64,000 bases of DNA from Oscillospiraceae bacterium (lineage in GTDB: Bacteria > Bacillota > Clostridia > Oscillospirales > Oscillospiraceae): NCBI GenBank assembly GCA_020025575.1, contig JAHHRW010000002.1, positions 1 to 64,000 of the forward strand, written 5' to 3'. Shown one piece after another: positions 49,892-58,690 of the stretch; the first letter of the stretch is position 1; each line of letters begins with the position of its first letter. The translations under genes were made by a program, and so were the position numbers. The notes below the pieces were generated by a model, which did no database searches, had not been told where the DNA came from, and was given only the letters and a program-made list of their open reading frames with translations.

Positions 49892-50905
49892 TTATTTCAG
49901 CTGAAATACGGCCTTGCAGGTGCCAACAGGGGTGCCATTGTCGTTGAGGATGGTTCCGCTGTTCAGGCTGTCCAGCATGTGATCGGTGTCTTCGTTATGG
50001 TATCCGATCTGCTTGAAAATCTCCTTGATGATGATGGGCCAGACGGCTTCGGTGCCATCTTTTAGCTTGAAGGAGATGCCGATACGCTCTTTTTTCAGGC
50101 CAATTCCATATACGCCGTTGGCACCGCCCTTGGCAACCAGATTGGGGTCGTAGTTGATGAGCGAGCATAGGAATCCGGTTCCTCTCATCATGAGCGGGTA
50201 TCTGTGGATTCTGGGAATGTATCGCTGGGCGGCTGCACGCAGTGCATCATCTGCAATGGTATCGATGCAGGCGATGTTTTTGAAAGCAATGGCAATATGT
50301 TTCATGGGAACGGCAAAAACAGGGACGCCGCAGCCATCGATGCCAATGCCGGTTTGTTCAGCGGGGAATTCGGATAAGGCAGCGATTGTCCTTAAAATTT
50401 CTTTCTGAGCAGCGGAATCCACCTTCCAGTAGTCCTCTACATGGGCAGGGTCCAATTCCTTCTGGATGAGCATGGCACCGGTGTGCTTGCCGCTGCAGTT
50501 GTGATAGATTTTTGCCTTGGGCAGACCCTGGCGGATGCGTTCTTCATTGGCGGAGGTGCTCCCGGGGACAGTGGGTTTCATAATCAACTGCTCCAGATCT
50601 AGGCCCGCCTTTTTGGCGATGGATGTAATGGCGTCTACATGGAAAGGTTCGCCCAAATGAGAACCGGAGAAAATCACGGTTTCTTCGTCGGTGAGACCAT
50701 ATTTTTTGTCCAGTCCCATGGCGATAATCGGCAGCGCCTGAAAGGGCTTGGAGGCAGAACGATAGTAGACCATGGTTTCAGGGTCGCCTGCGTGGCGGAT
50801 GACATTCCCCTTTTCGTCCACGACGCATACATATCCTTCATGGATCAGATCCAGAAGATCGCCCCGGTATTCTTCCGTCAAAACGGCACAATGATTATGG
50901 AACAT
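49892..50905 (-). CDS. Asparaginase (type II-like, PF06089 family)
   Basis: 337 residues. ATG 50905 follows AAGGAATCCAT. The sequence has YYRSASKPFQALPII near residue 47 and FSGSHLGEPFHVDAI, then HNCSGKHTGAM and GIDGCGVPVFAVPM, all typical of the PF06089 asparaginase family, which is related in mechanism to serine beta-lactamase-like enzymes. It likely hydrolyses L-asparagine to aspartate and ammonia. It has no signal peptide. Confidence 0.85.
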   Translation of the reverse strand: MFHNHCAVLTEEYRGDLLDLIHEGYVCVVDEKGNVIRHAGDPETMVYYRSASKPFQALPIIAMGLDKKYGLTDEETVIFSGSHLGEPFHVDAITSIAKKAGLDLEQLIMKPTVPGSTSANEERIRQGLPKAKIYHNCSGKHTGAMLIQKELDPAHVEDYWKVDSAAQKEILRTIAALSEFPAEQTGIGIDGCGVPVFAVPMKHIAIAFKNIACIDTIADDALRAAAQRYIPRIHRYPLMMRGTGFLCSLINYDPNLVAKGGANGVYGIGLKKERIGISFKLKDGTEAVWPIIIKEIFKQIGYHNEDTDHMLDSLNSGTILNDNGTPVGTCKAVFQLK

Positions 50906-51091
50906 ATGGATTCCTTCTTTCAAACGGTTTTGTGTGCTGAGATCAGATTCATCCCATATTAAGGCCATTATAGCATTCTTCGGGGTGTTTGCAAAGATTT
51001 TGTTTGTATTGGGGACGAGCGTGGGGCGGTTTGCAAAATCCGGTTGCAATCAGGGGCAACGACACCTGAAATCTAGAGGATTATAAATATG

Positions 51092-51133
51092 AACGCCGCC
51101 AAAATCGGGATAATCCCGGATTTTGACGGCGTT
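51092..51133. terminator. Intrinsic terminator
   Basis: AACGCCG(C)CAAAATC and GATTTTGACGGCGTT with an inner GGGAT/ATCCC stem form a long hairpin, then TTTCTCAATTTTT. Confidence 0.75.
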
Positions 51134-51198
51134 TCTCAATTTTTATAAGGACTTGTTTTCTAAAAATGCGAAGGATGTAACAGATGCTTATACATGAA

Positions 51199-52305
51199 TT
51201 ACAGATCGAGCTTCAGATCGTTTTCTTTGATCCAGCCCCACTTGCGCAGCACCTGGCAGAAGAAGTAGCTGAGCACAGCGGGAAGTACAAAGCAGATTAA
51301 AACCATGCCTAGCCAGTCAAAGCCGGTGATGGCGGTCTTGGTGCCGGCGGCAATGTCATTTACCCAACCGGTATAGACACCGATCTGACCCACGAAACCA
51401 CAGGTGCCCATGCCGGAGGACACGGCGGAGCCGTTCATTTCCATCTGAAACAGGCAGGTGGCAATGGGGCCGGTAATGGCAGAGGCCAGCGTGGGGGGAA
51501 TCCAGATGCGGGGATTGCGGACAATGTTGCTCATTTGCAGCATGCTGGTGCCCACACCCTGAGCCACCAGACCGCCCCAGCGATTCTCACGGAAACTCAT
51601 AACGGCAAACCCAACCATCTGAGCGCAGCAGCCTGCAACAGCAGCACCACCGGCAAGACCGGTGAGTCCGAATGCAGCGCAGATAGCAGCGGAACTGATG
51701 GGGAGTGTCAGCGCAATGCCGACAATGACAGAAACCAGAATGCCCATGAAGAATGGCTGCAATTCTGTTGCCCACATGACAGCGGTGCCAACAGCCTGGG
51801 CTGCTGCGCCGATGGGGGACGCAACCAGATAAGCAAGGCCGATGCCCACCAGAATGGTTACGATCGGGGTGACGAGAATATCAATTTTGGTTTCTTTGGA
51901 CACCAGTTTTCCAAACTCAGATGCCACGATGGCAACCACATAAACAGCCAGAGGGCCGCCTGCGCCACCCATGGCGTTGGTTGCAAAACCAACGGGAATC
52001 AGGGAGAACAAAACCAGATTGGGACAGTGGAGCGCATAGCCAATGGCGATGGCAATACCGGGGCCGACCATGGCACCGGCCAAACCGCCGATGGTGTAGC
52101 TGACAGCGCCTTCGCCCTGACCAATGGTGACCAAGACAGCGTTTAGAAAGCCAATATGGAACTGCTGACCAAGGGTGTTTAGAATCGTGCCCACCAACAA
52201 GGTACAGAATAATCCCTGGGCCATAGCACCAAGTGCGTCGATGCCGTAGCGCTTACCAGAGAATACAATGTCCTTGCGCTGAAGGAATGCCTTGAACGAA
52301 CTCAT
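51199..52305 (-). CDS. PTS IIC-type sugar transporter (PTS_EIIC_2)
   Basis: 368 residues. ATG 52305 follows GAAGTGG. Ten or so hydrophobic helices with GLAGAMVGPGIAIAIGYA, GFATNAMGGAGGPLAVYV and MEMNGSAVSSGMGTCGFVG are typical of the PF13303 IIC family. No IIA or IIB partner is next to it, and these stand-alone members may not need the phosphotransfer chain. Substrate unknown. A threonine ammonia-lyase gene lies upstream on the same strand. Confidence 0.8.
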   Translation of the reverse strand: MSSFKAFLQRKDIVFSGKRYGIDALGAMAQGLFCTLLVGTILNTLGQQFHIGFLNAVLVTIGQGEGAVSYTIGGLAGAMVGPGIAIAIGYALHCPNLVLFSLIPVGFATNAMGGAGGPLAVYVVAIVASEFGKLVSKETKIDILVTPIVTILVGIGLAYLVASPIGAAAQAVGTAVMWATELQPFFMGILVSVIVGIALTLPISSAAICAAFGLTGLAGGAAVAGCCAQMVGFAVMSFRENRWGGLVAQGVGTSMLQMSNIVRNPRIWIPPTLASAITGPIATCLFQMEMNGSAVSSGMGTCGFVGQIGVYTGWVNDIAAGTKTAITGFDWLGMVLICFVLPAVLSYFFCQVLRKWGWIKENDLKLDL

Positions 52306-52500
52306 GATAATCCACTTCTTTCTCTTTTTTACGCATATTCTTTCGTGGTGAATATGTGATAAAAGGGCGAGTCCGCTGACTGCCCATTTCATTTAATATA
52401 CCATAGTAAAATGTGGGCTGTCAATGTCCAATGCCACTGAATGAAGTGATGATGAAATGGAATTCTTTGGTAAAAATATGACTATGCAGCATGGGAGCGC

Positions 52501-53694
52501 TCAGTGTTTCAGCAGATAATATCCATGCTCGGTCAGCTGCTGCTGAATCTGATGGATGTGCTCCTGATTCCTGGTTTCCACCACCATGGTGACCAGACAC
52601 GCACCCACATCGGAGTCCTGAGCCTCCCGGGCGTGATGGATCTTGACGATGTTTCCGCCGGTATCGGATATGACCTGCAGCAGCTGCATCAGGCTGCCGG
52701 GTCTGTCTGTGACTTTTGTGGTGATTTCTACGATTCGTCCGGACTTGGACAGACCCCGGGTGATGATTCGCGACAGAGTGGTCACATCCACATTGCCGCC
52801 GGATACCACGCACACGGTCTTGTGATTGATGGTGTCGACTTTTTCAAATAAAACGGCCGCCACGGCTGCTGCGCCGGCACCTTCTGCCACAGTCTTCTGC
52901 GTCTCAATCAGCTGCAGAATGGCACAGGCAATTTCTCCTTCTGTGACGGTGACGATTTCATCCACATACTTCTGGCACAGCCGGAAGGTCAAATCCCCGG
53001 GTTTCTTTACAGCGATGCCGTCGGCAATGGTGGCAACGCTTTGCAGTTCCACGGGCCTTCCTTGCAGGCGGGAAGTGTACATAGAGGCAGCACCGGCAGC
53101 CTGAACCCCGATTACCCGGCAGTCAGGTTTCAGGGCTTTTACTGCCAAAGCAAGACCGCTGATGAGTCCGCCTCCGCCGATGGGTACCACGATCTGCTGC
53201 ACATCCGGCAGCTGCTCCAGAATTTCCAGTCCGATGGTTCCCTGACCTGCAATCACATAGGGATCATTGAATGGATGGGCAAAGGTGTAGTCGTGCTCCG
53301 TTTTTAGACGCTCTGCAGCCTTGGCCGCATCGTCGTACACGCCGGGGACCAGAACCACCTCAGCACCATATGCTTTTGTAGATTCTACCTTGCTCATGGG
53401 AGCACTGGCGGGCATACAGATAATGGATTTTATCCCCAGCTTTGCAGCAGAATAGGCAATTCCCTGGGCGTGGTTTCCGGCAGAACAGGCAATGACACCC
53501 CGGGCGGCCTCTGCTTGAGTCAGGGAGCGGATCTTGTTGTATGCACCCCGTATTTTGAATGCTCCGGTCAGCTGCAGATTCTCTGATTTTATGTAAATAT
53601 TCTTACCCAGCCTTGGGGCATGAACCAGTGGCGTTTTTCTGATGACGCCGGACAGTGCGGCCTGAGCCTCTTGAATCATTTCCAGAGTTACCAT
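52501..53694 (-). CDS. ilvA: Threonine ammonia-lyase
   Basis: 397 residues. ATG 53694 has GGAGGG upstream; longer in-frame starts lack one. PLP-binding Lys is in LTGAFKIRGAYNK near residue 47, with the phosphate loop VPIGGGGLISG and the Ser/Asn site CSAGNHAQGIA. The C-terminal 80 residues are one ACT domain (IVEITTKVTDRPGSLMQLLQ). Such single-ACT enzymes deaminate L-threonine to 2-oxobutanoate and may be catabolic (TdcB-like) or biosynthetic (IlvA-like); which one cannot be told from sequence alone. Confidence 0.88.
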   Translation of the reverse strand: MVTLEMIQEAQAALSGVIRKTPLVHAPRLGKNIYIKSENLQLTGAFKIRGAYNKIRSLTQAEAARGVIACSAGNHAQGIAYSAAKLGIKSIICMPASAPMSKVESTKAYGAEVVLVPGVYDDAAKAAERLKTEHDYTFAHPFNDPYVIAGQGTIGLEILEQLPDVQQIVVPIGGGGLISGLALAVKALKPDCRVIGVQAAGAASMYTSRLQGRPVELQSVATIADGIAVKKPGDLTFRLCQKYVDEIVTVTEGEIACAILQLIETQKTVAEGAGAAAVAAVLFEKVDTINHKTVCVVSGGNVDVTTLSRIITRGLSKSGRIVEITTKVTDRPGSLMQLLQVISDTGGNIVKIHHAREAQDSDVGACLVTMVVETRNQEHIHQIQQQLTEHGYYLLKH

Positions 53695-53909
53695 GCGTGA
53701 TCCCTCCATGTGGATTTTGGTGTGTTTCGCCATCGACATTCAAATTGCGGAATGTCTTTGTGCTCAAATGGTATATCAAAATTCACAGCGGTTCAATCCG
53801 CAAATCCTACAAATGTTTCTGGCAAATGTATAAATAATGACGAAATGCGTCTGGACAGGGGACAATTGTCGGAATGCAGGGAAATGTGTTGTGGACTGTG
53901 TCTACAAGC

Positions 53910-54323
53910 TTAGATGAGAATACCATTGCAATGGTCGATTTCGTGCTGAATGATCTGTGCTGTCCATCCTGTGAATGTTTTTAACCGGGTTTGAAATTCC
54001 GCTGTTTGGTATTGCACCTTGATTTTCTGGAAACGCATGGCCTTTCGCGGGCCGCCCAGCAGGGACAGACACCCCTCTTCCGTTTCATATGGCCCGGATT
54101 GGCTGATAATTTGAGGATTCATCATGGTCATATAGGTGCCTTCGCAGTCAAAGACAATAATCCGTTTGTTGACACCAATCATATTTGCCGCCATGCCAAC
54201 GCAGCTGTCTTTGTGGGCGGTGAGGGTGTCCAGCAAATCCTGGGCCACCTGCAAATCATCTTTGGTGGCTGGCTGGGACTTTTGTGCAAGCCAAATGGGA
54301 TCGTGTGCAAGTTCCTTAATCAT
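53910..54323 (-). CDS. Peptide-deformylase-like protein
   Basis: 137 residues, ATG with AAGGAGAATCCAT. Motif 2, EEGCLSLLGG, and motif 3, IIQHEIDHCNG, carry the metal ligands (Cys, two His) and the catalytic Glu. Motif 1 reads VGMAANMIGVN where classic deformylases have GxGxAAxQ, so the Gln that stabilises the transition state is replaced by Met. It is shorter than usual, with a short C-terminus. It may be a non-essential second deformylase. Confidence 0.8.
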   Translation of the reverse strand: MIKELAHDPIWLAQKSQPATKDDLQVAQDLLDTLTAHKDSCVGMAANMIGVNKRIIVFDCEGTYMTMMNPQIISQSGPYETEEGCLSLLGGPRKAMRFQKIKVQYQTAEFQTRLKTFTGWTAQIIQHEIDHCNGILI

Positions 54324-54370
54324 ATGGATTCTCCTTCTTATGTGGTTTGGACAAATGCAGAATATGGGGA

Positions 54371-55285
54371 TCAGTGCAGGCCTGTGTATCTGGGCAATGG
54401 ATAATCCATCTCATAATTTCTGCACAGATCCAGAAAGGCTTGGGCAGAGGTGGTGAGAAATTTCTCCTTGTGATAAATGATGTGAAAATGCCGGGAAAAA
54501 TTAAGCCCTTCCACCTGCAGTCCGGTGACCAGACCATATTCCAGCGGGCCTGTTACCATTCGGTGGGGCAGTACCGCAATTCCGAGACCGCTGATGACCG
54601 CATTGACAAGGGCTGTGGTACTGACAGCCTCCCATATGGGAGTTACCGAGAACCCAGCGCGTTCTGTCACCTGATCAAACAGGTCCCGGGTACCGCTCCC
54701 TGGTTCCCGGAGAAGAAAATTCTGCTTTTTGAAGGTTTCTATGGAGATGGTCTGCCAGGGCAGAAAGGTTCCGTCGGCAGGAGCAATGACGGTCAGATGA
54801 TCTTCCATGTATGCCTCTGATCGGAGAGAAGGGTGATGGGGGATGCCCTCCACCAGTGCAAAGTCCAGCTCGTTATTCAGGAGTTTCTGCTCCAGAATTT
54901 CTGACGGTGCAACGATTGCACGAATCTGCGTTCCGGGGTATCGGTGATAGAAGGCCTTTACATAGTTTGGTAAAAACTGGGAACCAATGGTAATGCTGGA
55001 GCCTACCCGCAGTACGCCGAAGGAATCCCAGTCACGCATTCCCTTTTCCAGATCATCGAACATATCGCAGATGTGGGCGGCATATTCCCGGAAACGCTCA
55101 CCGGCCTGCGTGATTTTCAGCCGCCGCCCCATGCGGTCAAACAGCACTACGCCGTAATATTGCTCTAACTCCTTGATTGCAAGGCTGACTGCGGGCTGAG
55201 TCATGTGCAGGGCGGCTGCGGCCTTGGTGGTATTGGCGCCGTTTTCGCAAATGGATATGAATATTTTCATATGTCTCAGTGTCAA
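54371..55285 (-). CDS. LysR-family transcriptional regulator
   Basis: 304 residues. An N-terminal winged HTH (NTTKAAAALHMTQPAVSLAI, LEQYYGVVLFDRMGRRL) is followed by the two-lobed effector-binding domain (VLRVGSSITIGSQFLPNYVK). It faces a chromate-transporter pair across about 107 bases that hold nested inverted repeats. It is thus likely to control that pair and itself. It resembles CysB/CysL-type regulators in the DNA-binding part only. Confidence 0.88.
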   Translation of the reverse strand: MTLRHMKIFISICENGANTTKAAAALHMTQPAVSLAIKELEQYYGVVLFDRMGRRLKITQAGERFREYAAHICDMFDDLEKGMRDWDSFGVLRVGSSITIGSQFLPNYVKAFYHRYPGTQIRAIVAPSEILEQKLLNNELDFALVEGIPHHPSLRSEAYMEDHLTVIAPADGTFLPWQTISIETFKKQNFLLREPGSGTRDLFDQVTERAGFSVTPIWEAVSTTALVNAVISGLGIAVLPHRMVTGPLEYGLVTGLQVEGLNFSRHFHIIYHKEKFLTTSAQAFLDLCRNYEMDYPLPRYTGLH

Positions 55286-55302
55286 ATCCTTACCCCATTT
55301 CT

Positions 55303-55368
55303 TATATGTCTTTACTTATGAATATAATAGAATTATATTATTTCCATTATGGTTCGTCAAGACATATA
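55303..55368. promoter_or_regulatory. Nested inverted repeats between lysR and the transporter genes
   Basis: TATATGTCTT (55,303-55,312) pairs with AAGACATATA (55,359-55,368). Between them lies AATATAAT-AGA-ATTATATT (55,321-55,339), another perfect inverted repeat. The layout fits LysR activation and recognition half-sites. Confidence 0.6.
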
Positions 55369-55392
55369 CTATCTGTGATAGGAGTGAGGAGA

Positions 55393-55962
55393 TTGAAAGA
55401 CAAAAACAAATATTTAAAACTATTTACATCAACATTCCAACTAAGCGCCTGCACCTTTGGAGGCGGATTTGTCATTATCCCGCTGATGCGCAAGAAGTTC
55501 GTGGAAGATCTCGGCTGGATCGACGAGCAGGAAATGATGGACTTGACGGCCATTGCCCAGTCCTCGCCCGGTGCCATTGCGGTCAATGCAGCCATTTTGG
55601 TGGGCTACCGTGTGGCTGGCATTCCCGGTGCGCTGCTGACGGTGGCCGGGTCTGTTCTGCCGCCGCTTATCATCATTTCCATCATTTCCATGTTCTACCA
55701 GGCATTTCGCGACAACCCCATTGTCAACATGGCCATGACCGGTATGCTGGCCGGTGTGGCGGCGGTTATCATGGATGTGGTTGTGACCATGGCCAAGAGT
55801 ATTTTCAAACTCAAGAGAATATTGCCGGTTCTGGTGATGCTGGGTGCCTTTATTGCAACCTATTTCTTCAAGGTGAATATCATCCTCATCATTCTGGTAT
55901 GCGGTGTTGTGGGCGCAGTGGACACCCTGTATCAGCAGAAAAATAGAAAGGAGCTTGCATAA
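55393..55962 (+). CDS. Chromate transporter, first half
   Basis: 189 residues. TTG 55393 is preceded by GGAGTGAGGAGA. It is a short-chain ChrA-type protein: an N-terminal FTSTFQLSACTFGGGFVIIP, then DLTAIAQSSPGAIAVNAAIL and four to six transmembrane helices. The second half follows two bases later. Paired half-size proteins act together as one anion exporter; chromate is the type substrate, but the natural one is often unknown. Confidence 0.88.
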   Translation: MKDKNKYLKLFTSTFQLSACTFGGGFVIIPLMRKKFVEDLGWIDEQEMMDLTAIAQSSPGAIAVNAAILVGYRVAGIPGALLTVAGSVLPPLIIISIISMFYQAFRDNPIVNMAMTGMLAGVAAVIMDVVVTMAKSIFKLKRILPVLVMLGAFIATYFFKVNIILIILVCGVVGAVDTLYQQKNRKELA

Positions 55963-55964
55963 CC

Positions 55965-56528
55965 ATGGTTTTATTACAATTGTTTTGGAGTTTCTTTCAG
56001 ATTGGATTGTTCAGCATTGGCGGCGGCTACGCTGCAATGCCCCTGATTCAGAATCAGGTGGTGGATTTACATTCTTGGTTGACCATGACCCAGTTTGCTG
56101 ATATCATGACCATTGCGGAGATGACCCCGGGACCCATTGCAATCAACTCCGCCACCTTTGTCGGCATTCAGATTGCCGGAATCCCCGGTGCGCTGGTCGC
56201 CACCATGGGATGTGTGTTTCCATCCTGCATTATCGTTATGACCCTTGCCTATGTTTATTACCGTTTCCGTGGCCTGAGCATGGTTCAGGGCGTTTTGGGC
56301 GGTTTGCGTCCAGCGGTGATTGCCATGATCGCATCTGCCGGTATTTCTCTGTTGCTGATGGCGCTTTACGGACAAAAGACTTGGCCAGCAGACCTGTCGG
56401 CAGTCAACTATATCTCTGTTGCGATTGTTGTGGTGGGGTTCTTTATTCTGCGTAAATGGAAAATCAGTCCCATTTACGTGATGGCAGGTGCCGGCGTGGC
56501 AGGTGTCATTCTGTACTCGATTTTTTAG
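55965..56528 (+). CDS. Chromate transporter, second half
   Basis: 187 residues starting two bases after the first half. It carries the same signatures: FFQIGLFSIGGGYAAMPLIQ and IMTIAEMTPGPIAINSATF, with TVGIQIAGIPGALVA-like continuation, and about six hydrophobic helices. The two halves probably arose by duplication and fold with opposite membrane topology. Confidence 0.88.
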   Translation: MVLLQLFWSFFQIGLFSIGGGYAAMPLIQNQVVDLHSWLTMTQFADIMTIAEMTPGPIAINSATFVGIQIAGIPGALVATMGCVFPSCIIVMTLAYVYYRFRGLSMVQGVLGGLRPAVIAMIASAGISLLLMALYGQKTWPADLSAVNYISVAIVVVGFFILRKWKISPIYVMAGAGVAGVILYSIF

Positions 56529-56539
56529 GAGAAATTCTT

Positions 56540-57067
56540 ATGCACTATGTGATCCAGACGGGAATCCTGTTTTCAGAGGAGAATCAACCACTTGCGCGGC
56601 TCAAGAGCTCATTTTCCGGGCAGGAAAAGACAATCTGCACCCCGGATGGAACCATTGTCATGGGGACGAAGATTCGGGCGCTTTCCCAAAGCGGCACGTA
56701 TGGCGCAGATGTCAGCAGCCATGAATATGTGCTTTTGCATGAGGATGGAACCATAGCTGCCACGGCAAGGCCGGATTATGCAAAGGACTCAGACCCATCG
56801 GAAATGCGGTGGCCGGTGTGCAGAATGCCCCGGGTTGACCATGCGGCGGTGTTTCTGCGGGGGCAGACGTATTGCCTGCAATTCCAAAACAGTCAGAACT
56901 ACACGCTGACGGACGCTGCTGGTGTGGTATGTGTCCAGATTTATCACAGGGGTCTGATGGGCGGATGGAATGTGGAAACGAGTGAACCCTTTCTGCCGGA
57001 AGAATTGTGTGGAATCTTTGCTTTCTGCCGGTATTTGGAGCAGGAGAATGAACCTATGGTAATTTAG
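56540..57067 (+). CDS. Hypothetical protein after chromate transporter
   Basis: 175 residues, start ATG with AGGAGAAATTCTT, 11 bases after the transporter. It is beta-rich, with GTIVMGTKIRALSQSGTYGA and YVLLHEDGTIAATARPDYAK, like LURP-one/Tubby-type small beta-barrel proteins, but I cannot confirm a family. There is no signal peptide. Co-transcription with the transporter pair suggests a linked but unknown role. Confidence 0.6.
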   Translation: MHYVIQTGILFSEENQPLARLKSSFSGQEKTICTPDGTIVMGTKIRALSQSGTYGADVSSHEYVLLHEDGTIAATARPDYAKDSDPSEMRWPVCRMPRVDHAAVFLRGQTYCLQFQNSQNYTLTDAAGVVCVQIYHRGLMGGWNVETSEPFLPEELCGIFAFCRYLEQENEPMVI

Positions 57068-57096
57068 ACCGGGGTTTGATACTGAAAAATGATAAA

Positions 57097-57136
57097 ACGC
57101 ACCGAGGTCACAAACTTCGGTGCGTGTGCTTTTTGC
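57097..57136 (+). terminator. Intrinsic terminator
   Basis: ACGCACCGA pairs with TCGGTGCGT, followed by GTGCTTTTTG. Confidence 0.85.
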
Positions 57137-57324
57137 AGGAAAAATGATGAGAAAATGGGCAGCCGCAAGGCTGCCCAACAAATTTAGTATAGCAGAATCA
57201 TGGAATCATTGTCAACAGAATACCCGCAGAACCTGGAAAAATCTGCGGTTTTCACAACCATTTGGCCGTATATTTGTGAAATACGAAGGCTTGTATTTTG
57301 GCTGGGTGTATGTTAGATTATAGA
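57137..57324. other. Intergenic sequence with a hairpin
   Basis: GGGCAGCC-GCAA-GGCTGCCC (about 57,155-57,174) is a strong hairpin. No gene is supported. Confidence 0.5.
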
Positions 57325-57592
57325 CACAAAGAGGTGATACCAATGCAGAGGTAAAAACCCCTAAAGATGTGGCTTTGAAACAAAGAAATCTTCCGATTAT
57401 ATAGAGTTTCTGAGGTGTAAGAAGAAAATAGGAATGTAAGATCATTAGCGGAAGTATCTTGACAGAAGTGAGCAGCCACATCGAAACCAAAACTGTAGAA
57501 AGTGAGGTTAACCAATGATAGAACCCAAGCATTCAGGAAATAACCCTTGACCGGCACCGTGGTTAGATGGCTGGTCGGGGGTTATTTCTGTT
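57325..57592 (+). repeat. Dispersed intergenic element, copy 2
   Basis: It starts ACAAAGAGGTGATACCAATG like the copy at 40,077. The first frame is cut at codon 4 (ATG CAG AGG TAA). The homologous open stretch survives only as SSDYIEFLRCKKKIGM. A second start (GAGGTTAACCAATGATAG) opens 11 codons. The terminator is AAATAACCC with GGGTTATTT and inner GACCGGC/GCTGGTC pairs. This copy is more decayed than copy 1. Confidence 0.75.
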
Positions 57593-57796
57593 TTATGCTG
57601 TTTCACGCCGGGGACGGCGCTTTTTTATTGCCCAGATGGCAGAAAATGTGCTATAATACTTCGTATGTGCAAATCGCATATGTTCGTTATAGAGAAAAAC
57701 AGGATTTGAATGGCATGTTGTTGCTTCGTGTCGGAAATTTCGATACAATCATATTCAACAAATTTCGCAAAGCGGCCATAGAAACAGGGGGTCTCA

Positions 57797-58654
57797 ATGA
57801 AAAATCAATGGAAAATTCTTCCGAATATTTTATTCGGTAATGCGCTGCTTGCGTTTGCAATCTGCGCATTTGTTGTGCCAAACGACTTTATGCTGGGCGG
57901 TGCCAACGGCATTGCGCTGGGATTGCAGAGGTTTATCCCCGTAAAACTGTCCATATTGGCCGCAATTGTAAACGGCACGCTGTTTTTTGTGGGCTGGGCG
58001 TTCATGGGCTGGAAGTTTGCGGCGGCGTCGCTGGCATCCACGGTGATTTATCCGTGCATAATGGCTGTATTTGAGGTTCTGCCCCTGGGCACACTGTTTA
58101 CAGAAGATAAGCTGGTGTGTGCAATTTTTTGTGCGCTGACCGCAGGCATTGGAATTGGTCTGGTGGTCCGAGCCGGTGGTTCCACCGGCGGCATGGATAT
58201 TCCGCCCTGTATTCTGTATAAGTACAAGGGAATCCCAGTTGGAAAATCCATGTTTTTCTTTGATGCACTGGTGGTATTGATGCAGGTGTTCATCAAGGGA
58301 ATGGATGGAATCCTGTATAGTATCATCATTCTGCTCATTATGTCCACCACGGTGGATCGAGTGGTGGTTTCCGGCGAGCGGAAGGTGGAAATTACCATTA
58401 TTTCCCCGGAATATGAGAAGATTCGTCAGGAAATTCTAAGCAATATGGACTGCGGTGTGACACTGCTGAATGTGGAGACCGGTTACGACCGAACGGCCCA
58501 GCAGGCGATCTATTCGGTGGTCTATGCCAATAAATATCCCGAAATTCGGGATGCAGTGCTGGCGATTGATTCCCATGCATTCATCGTTGCAGGGGATGTT
58601 AAGAATGTAAACGGCAGAGGATATACCTTAGACCGCATTACAAGTGAACCATAA
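57797..58654 (+). CDS. YitT family (DUF2179) membrane protein, second member
   Basis: 285 residues, start ATG behind GGGGGTCTCA. Five to six helices (AICAFVVPNDFMLGGANGIA, AGIGIGLVVRAGGSTGGMDI) precede a DUF2179 domain (VEITIISPEYEKIRQEIL, TLLNVETGYDRTAQQAI, FIVAGDVKNVNGRGYTL). Same architecture as the gene at 38701-39570. It lies 200 bases after the second dispersed element. Confidence 0.85.
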   Translation: MKNQWKILPNILFGNALLAFAICAFVVPNDFMLGGANGIALGLQRFIPVKLSILAAIVNGTLFFVGWAFMGWKFAAASLASTVIYPCIMAVFEVLPLGTLFTEDKLVCAIFCALTAGIGIGLVVRAGGSTGGMDIPPCILYKYKGIPVGKSMFFFDALVVLMQVFIKGMDGILYSIIILLIMSTTVDRVVVSGERKVEITIISPEYEKIRQEILSNMDCGVTLLNVETGYDRTAQQAIYSVVYANKYPEIRDAVLAIDSHAFIVAGDVKNVNGRGYTLDRITSEP

Positions 58655-58655
58655 G

Positions 58656-58690
58656 AAAAACCCGGAAACTTCTGTTTCCGGGTTTTTTTA
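58656..58690. terminator. Bidirectional intrinsic terminator
   Basis: AAAAACCCGGAAAC and GTTTCCGGGTTTTTTT form a perfect stem between convergent genes; it overlaps the stop of the minus-strand gene. Confidence 0.9.
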
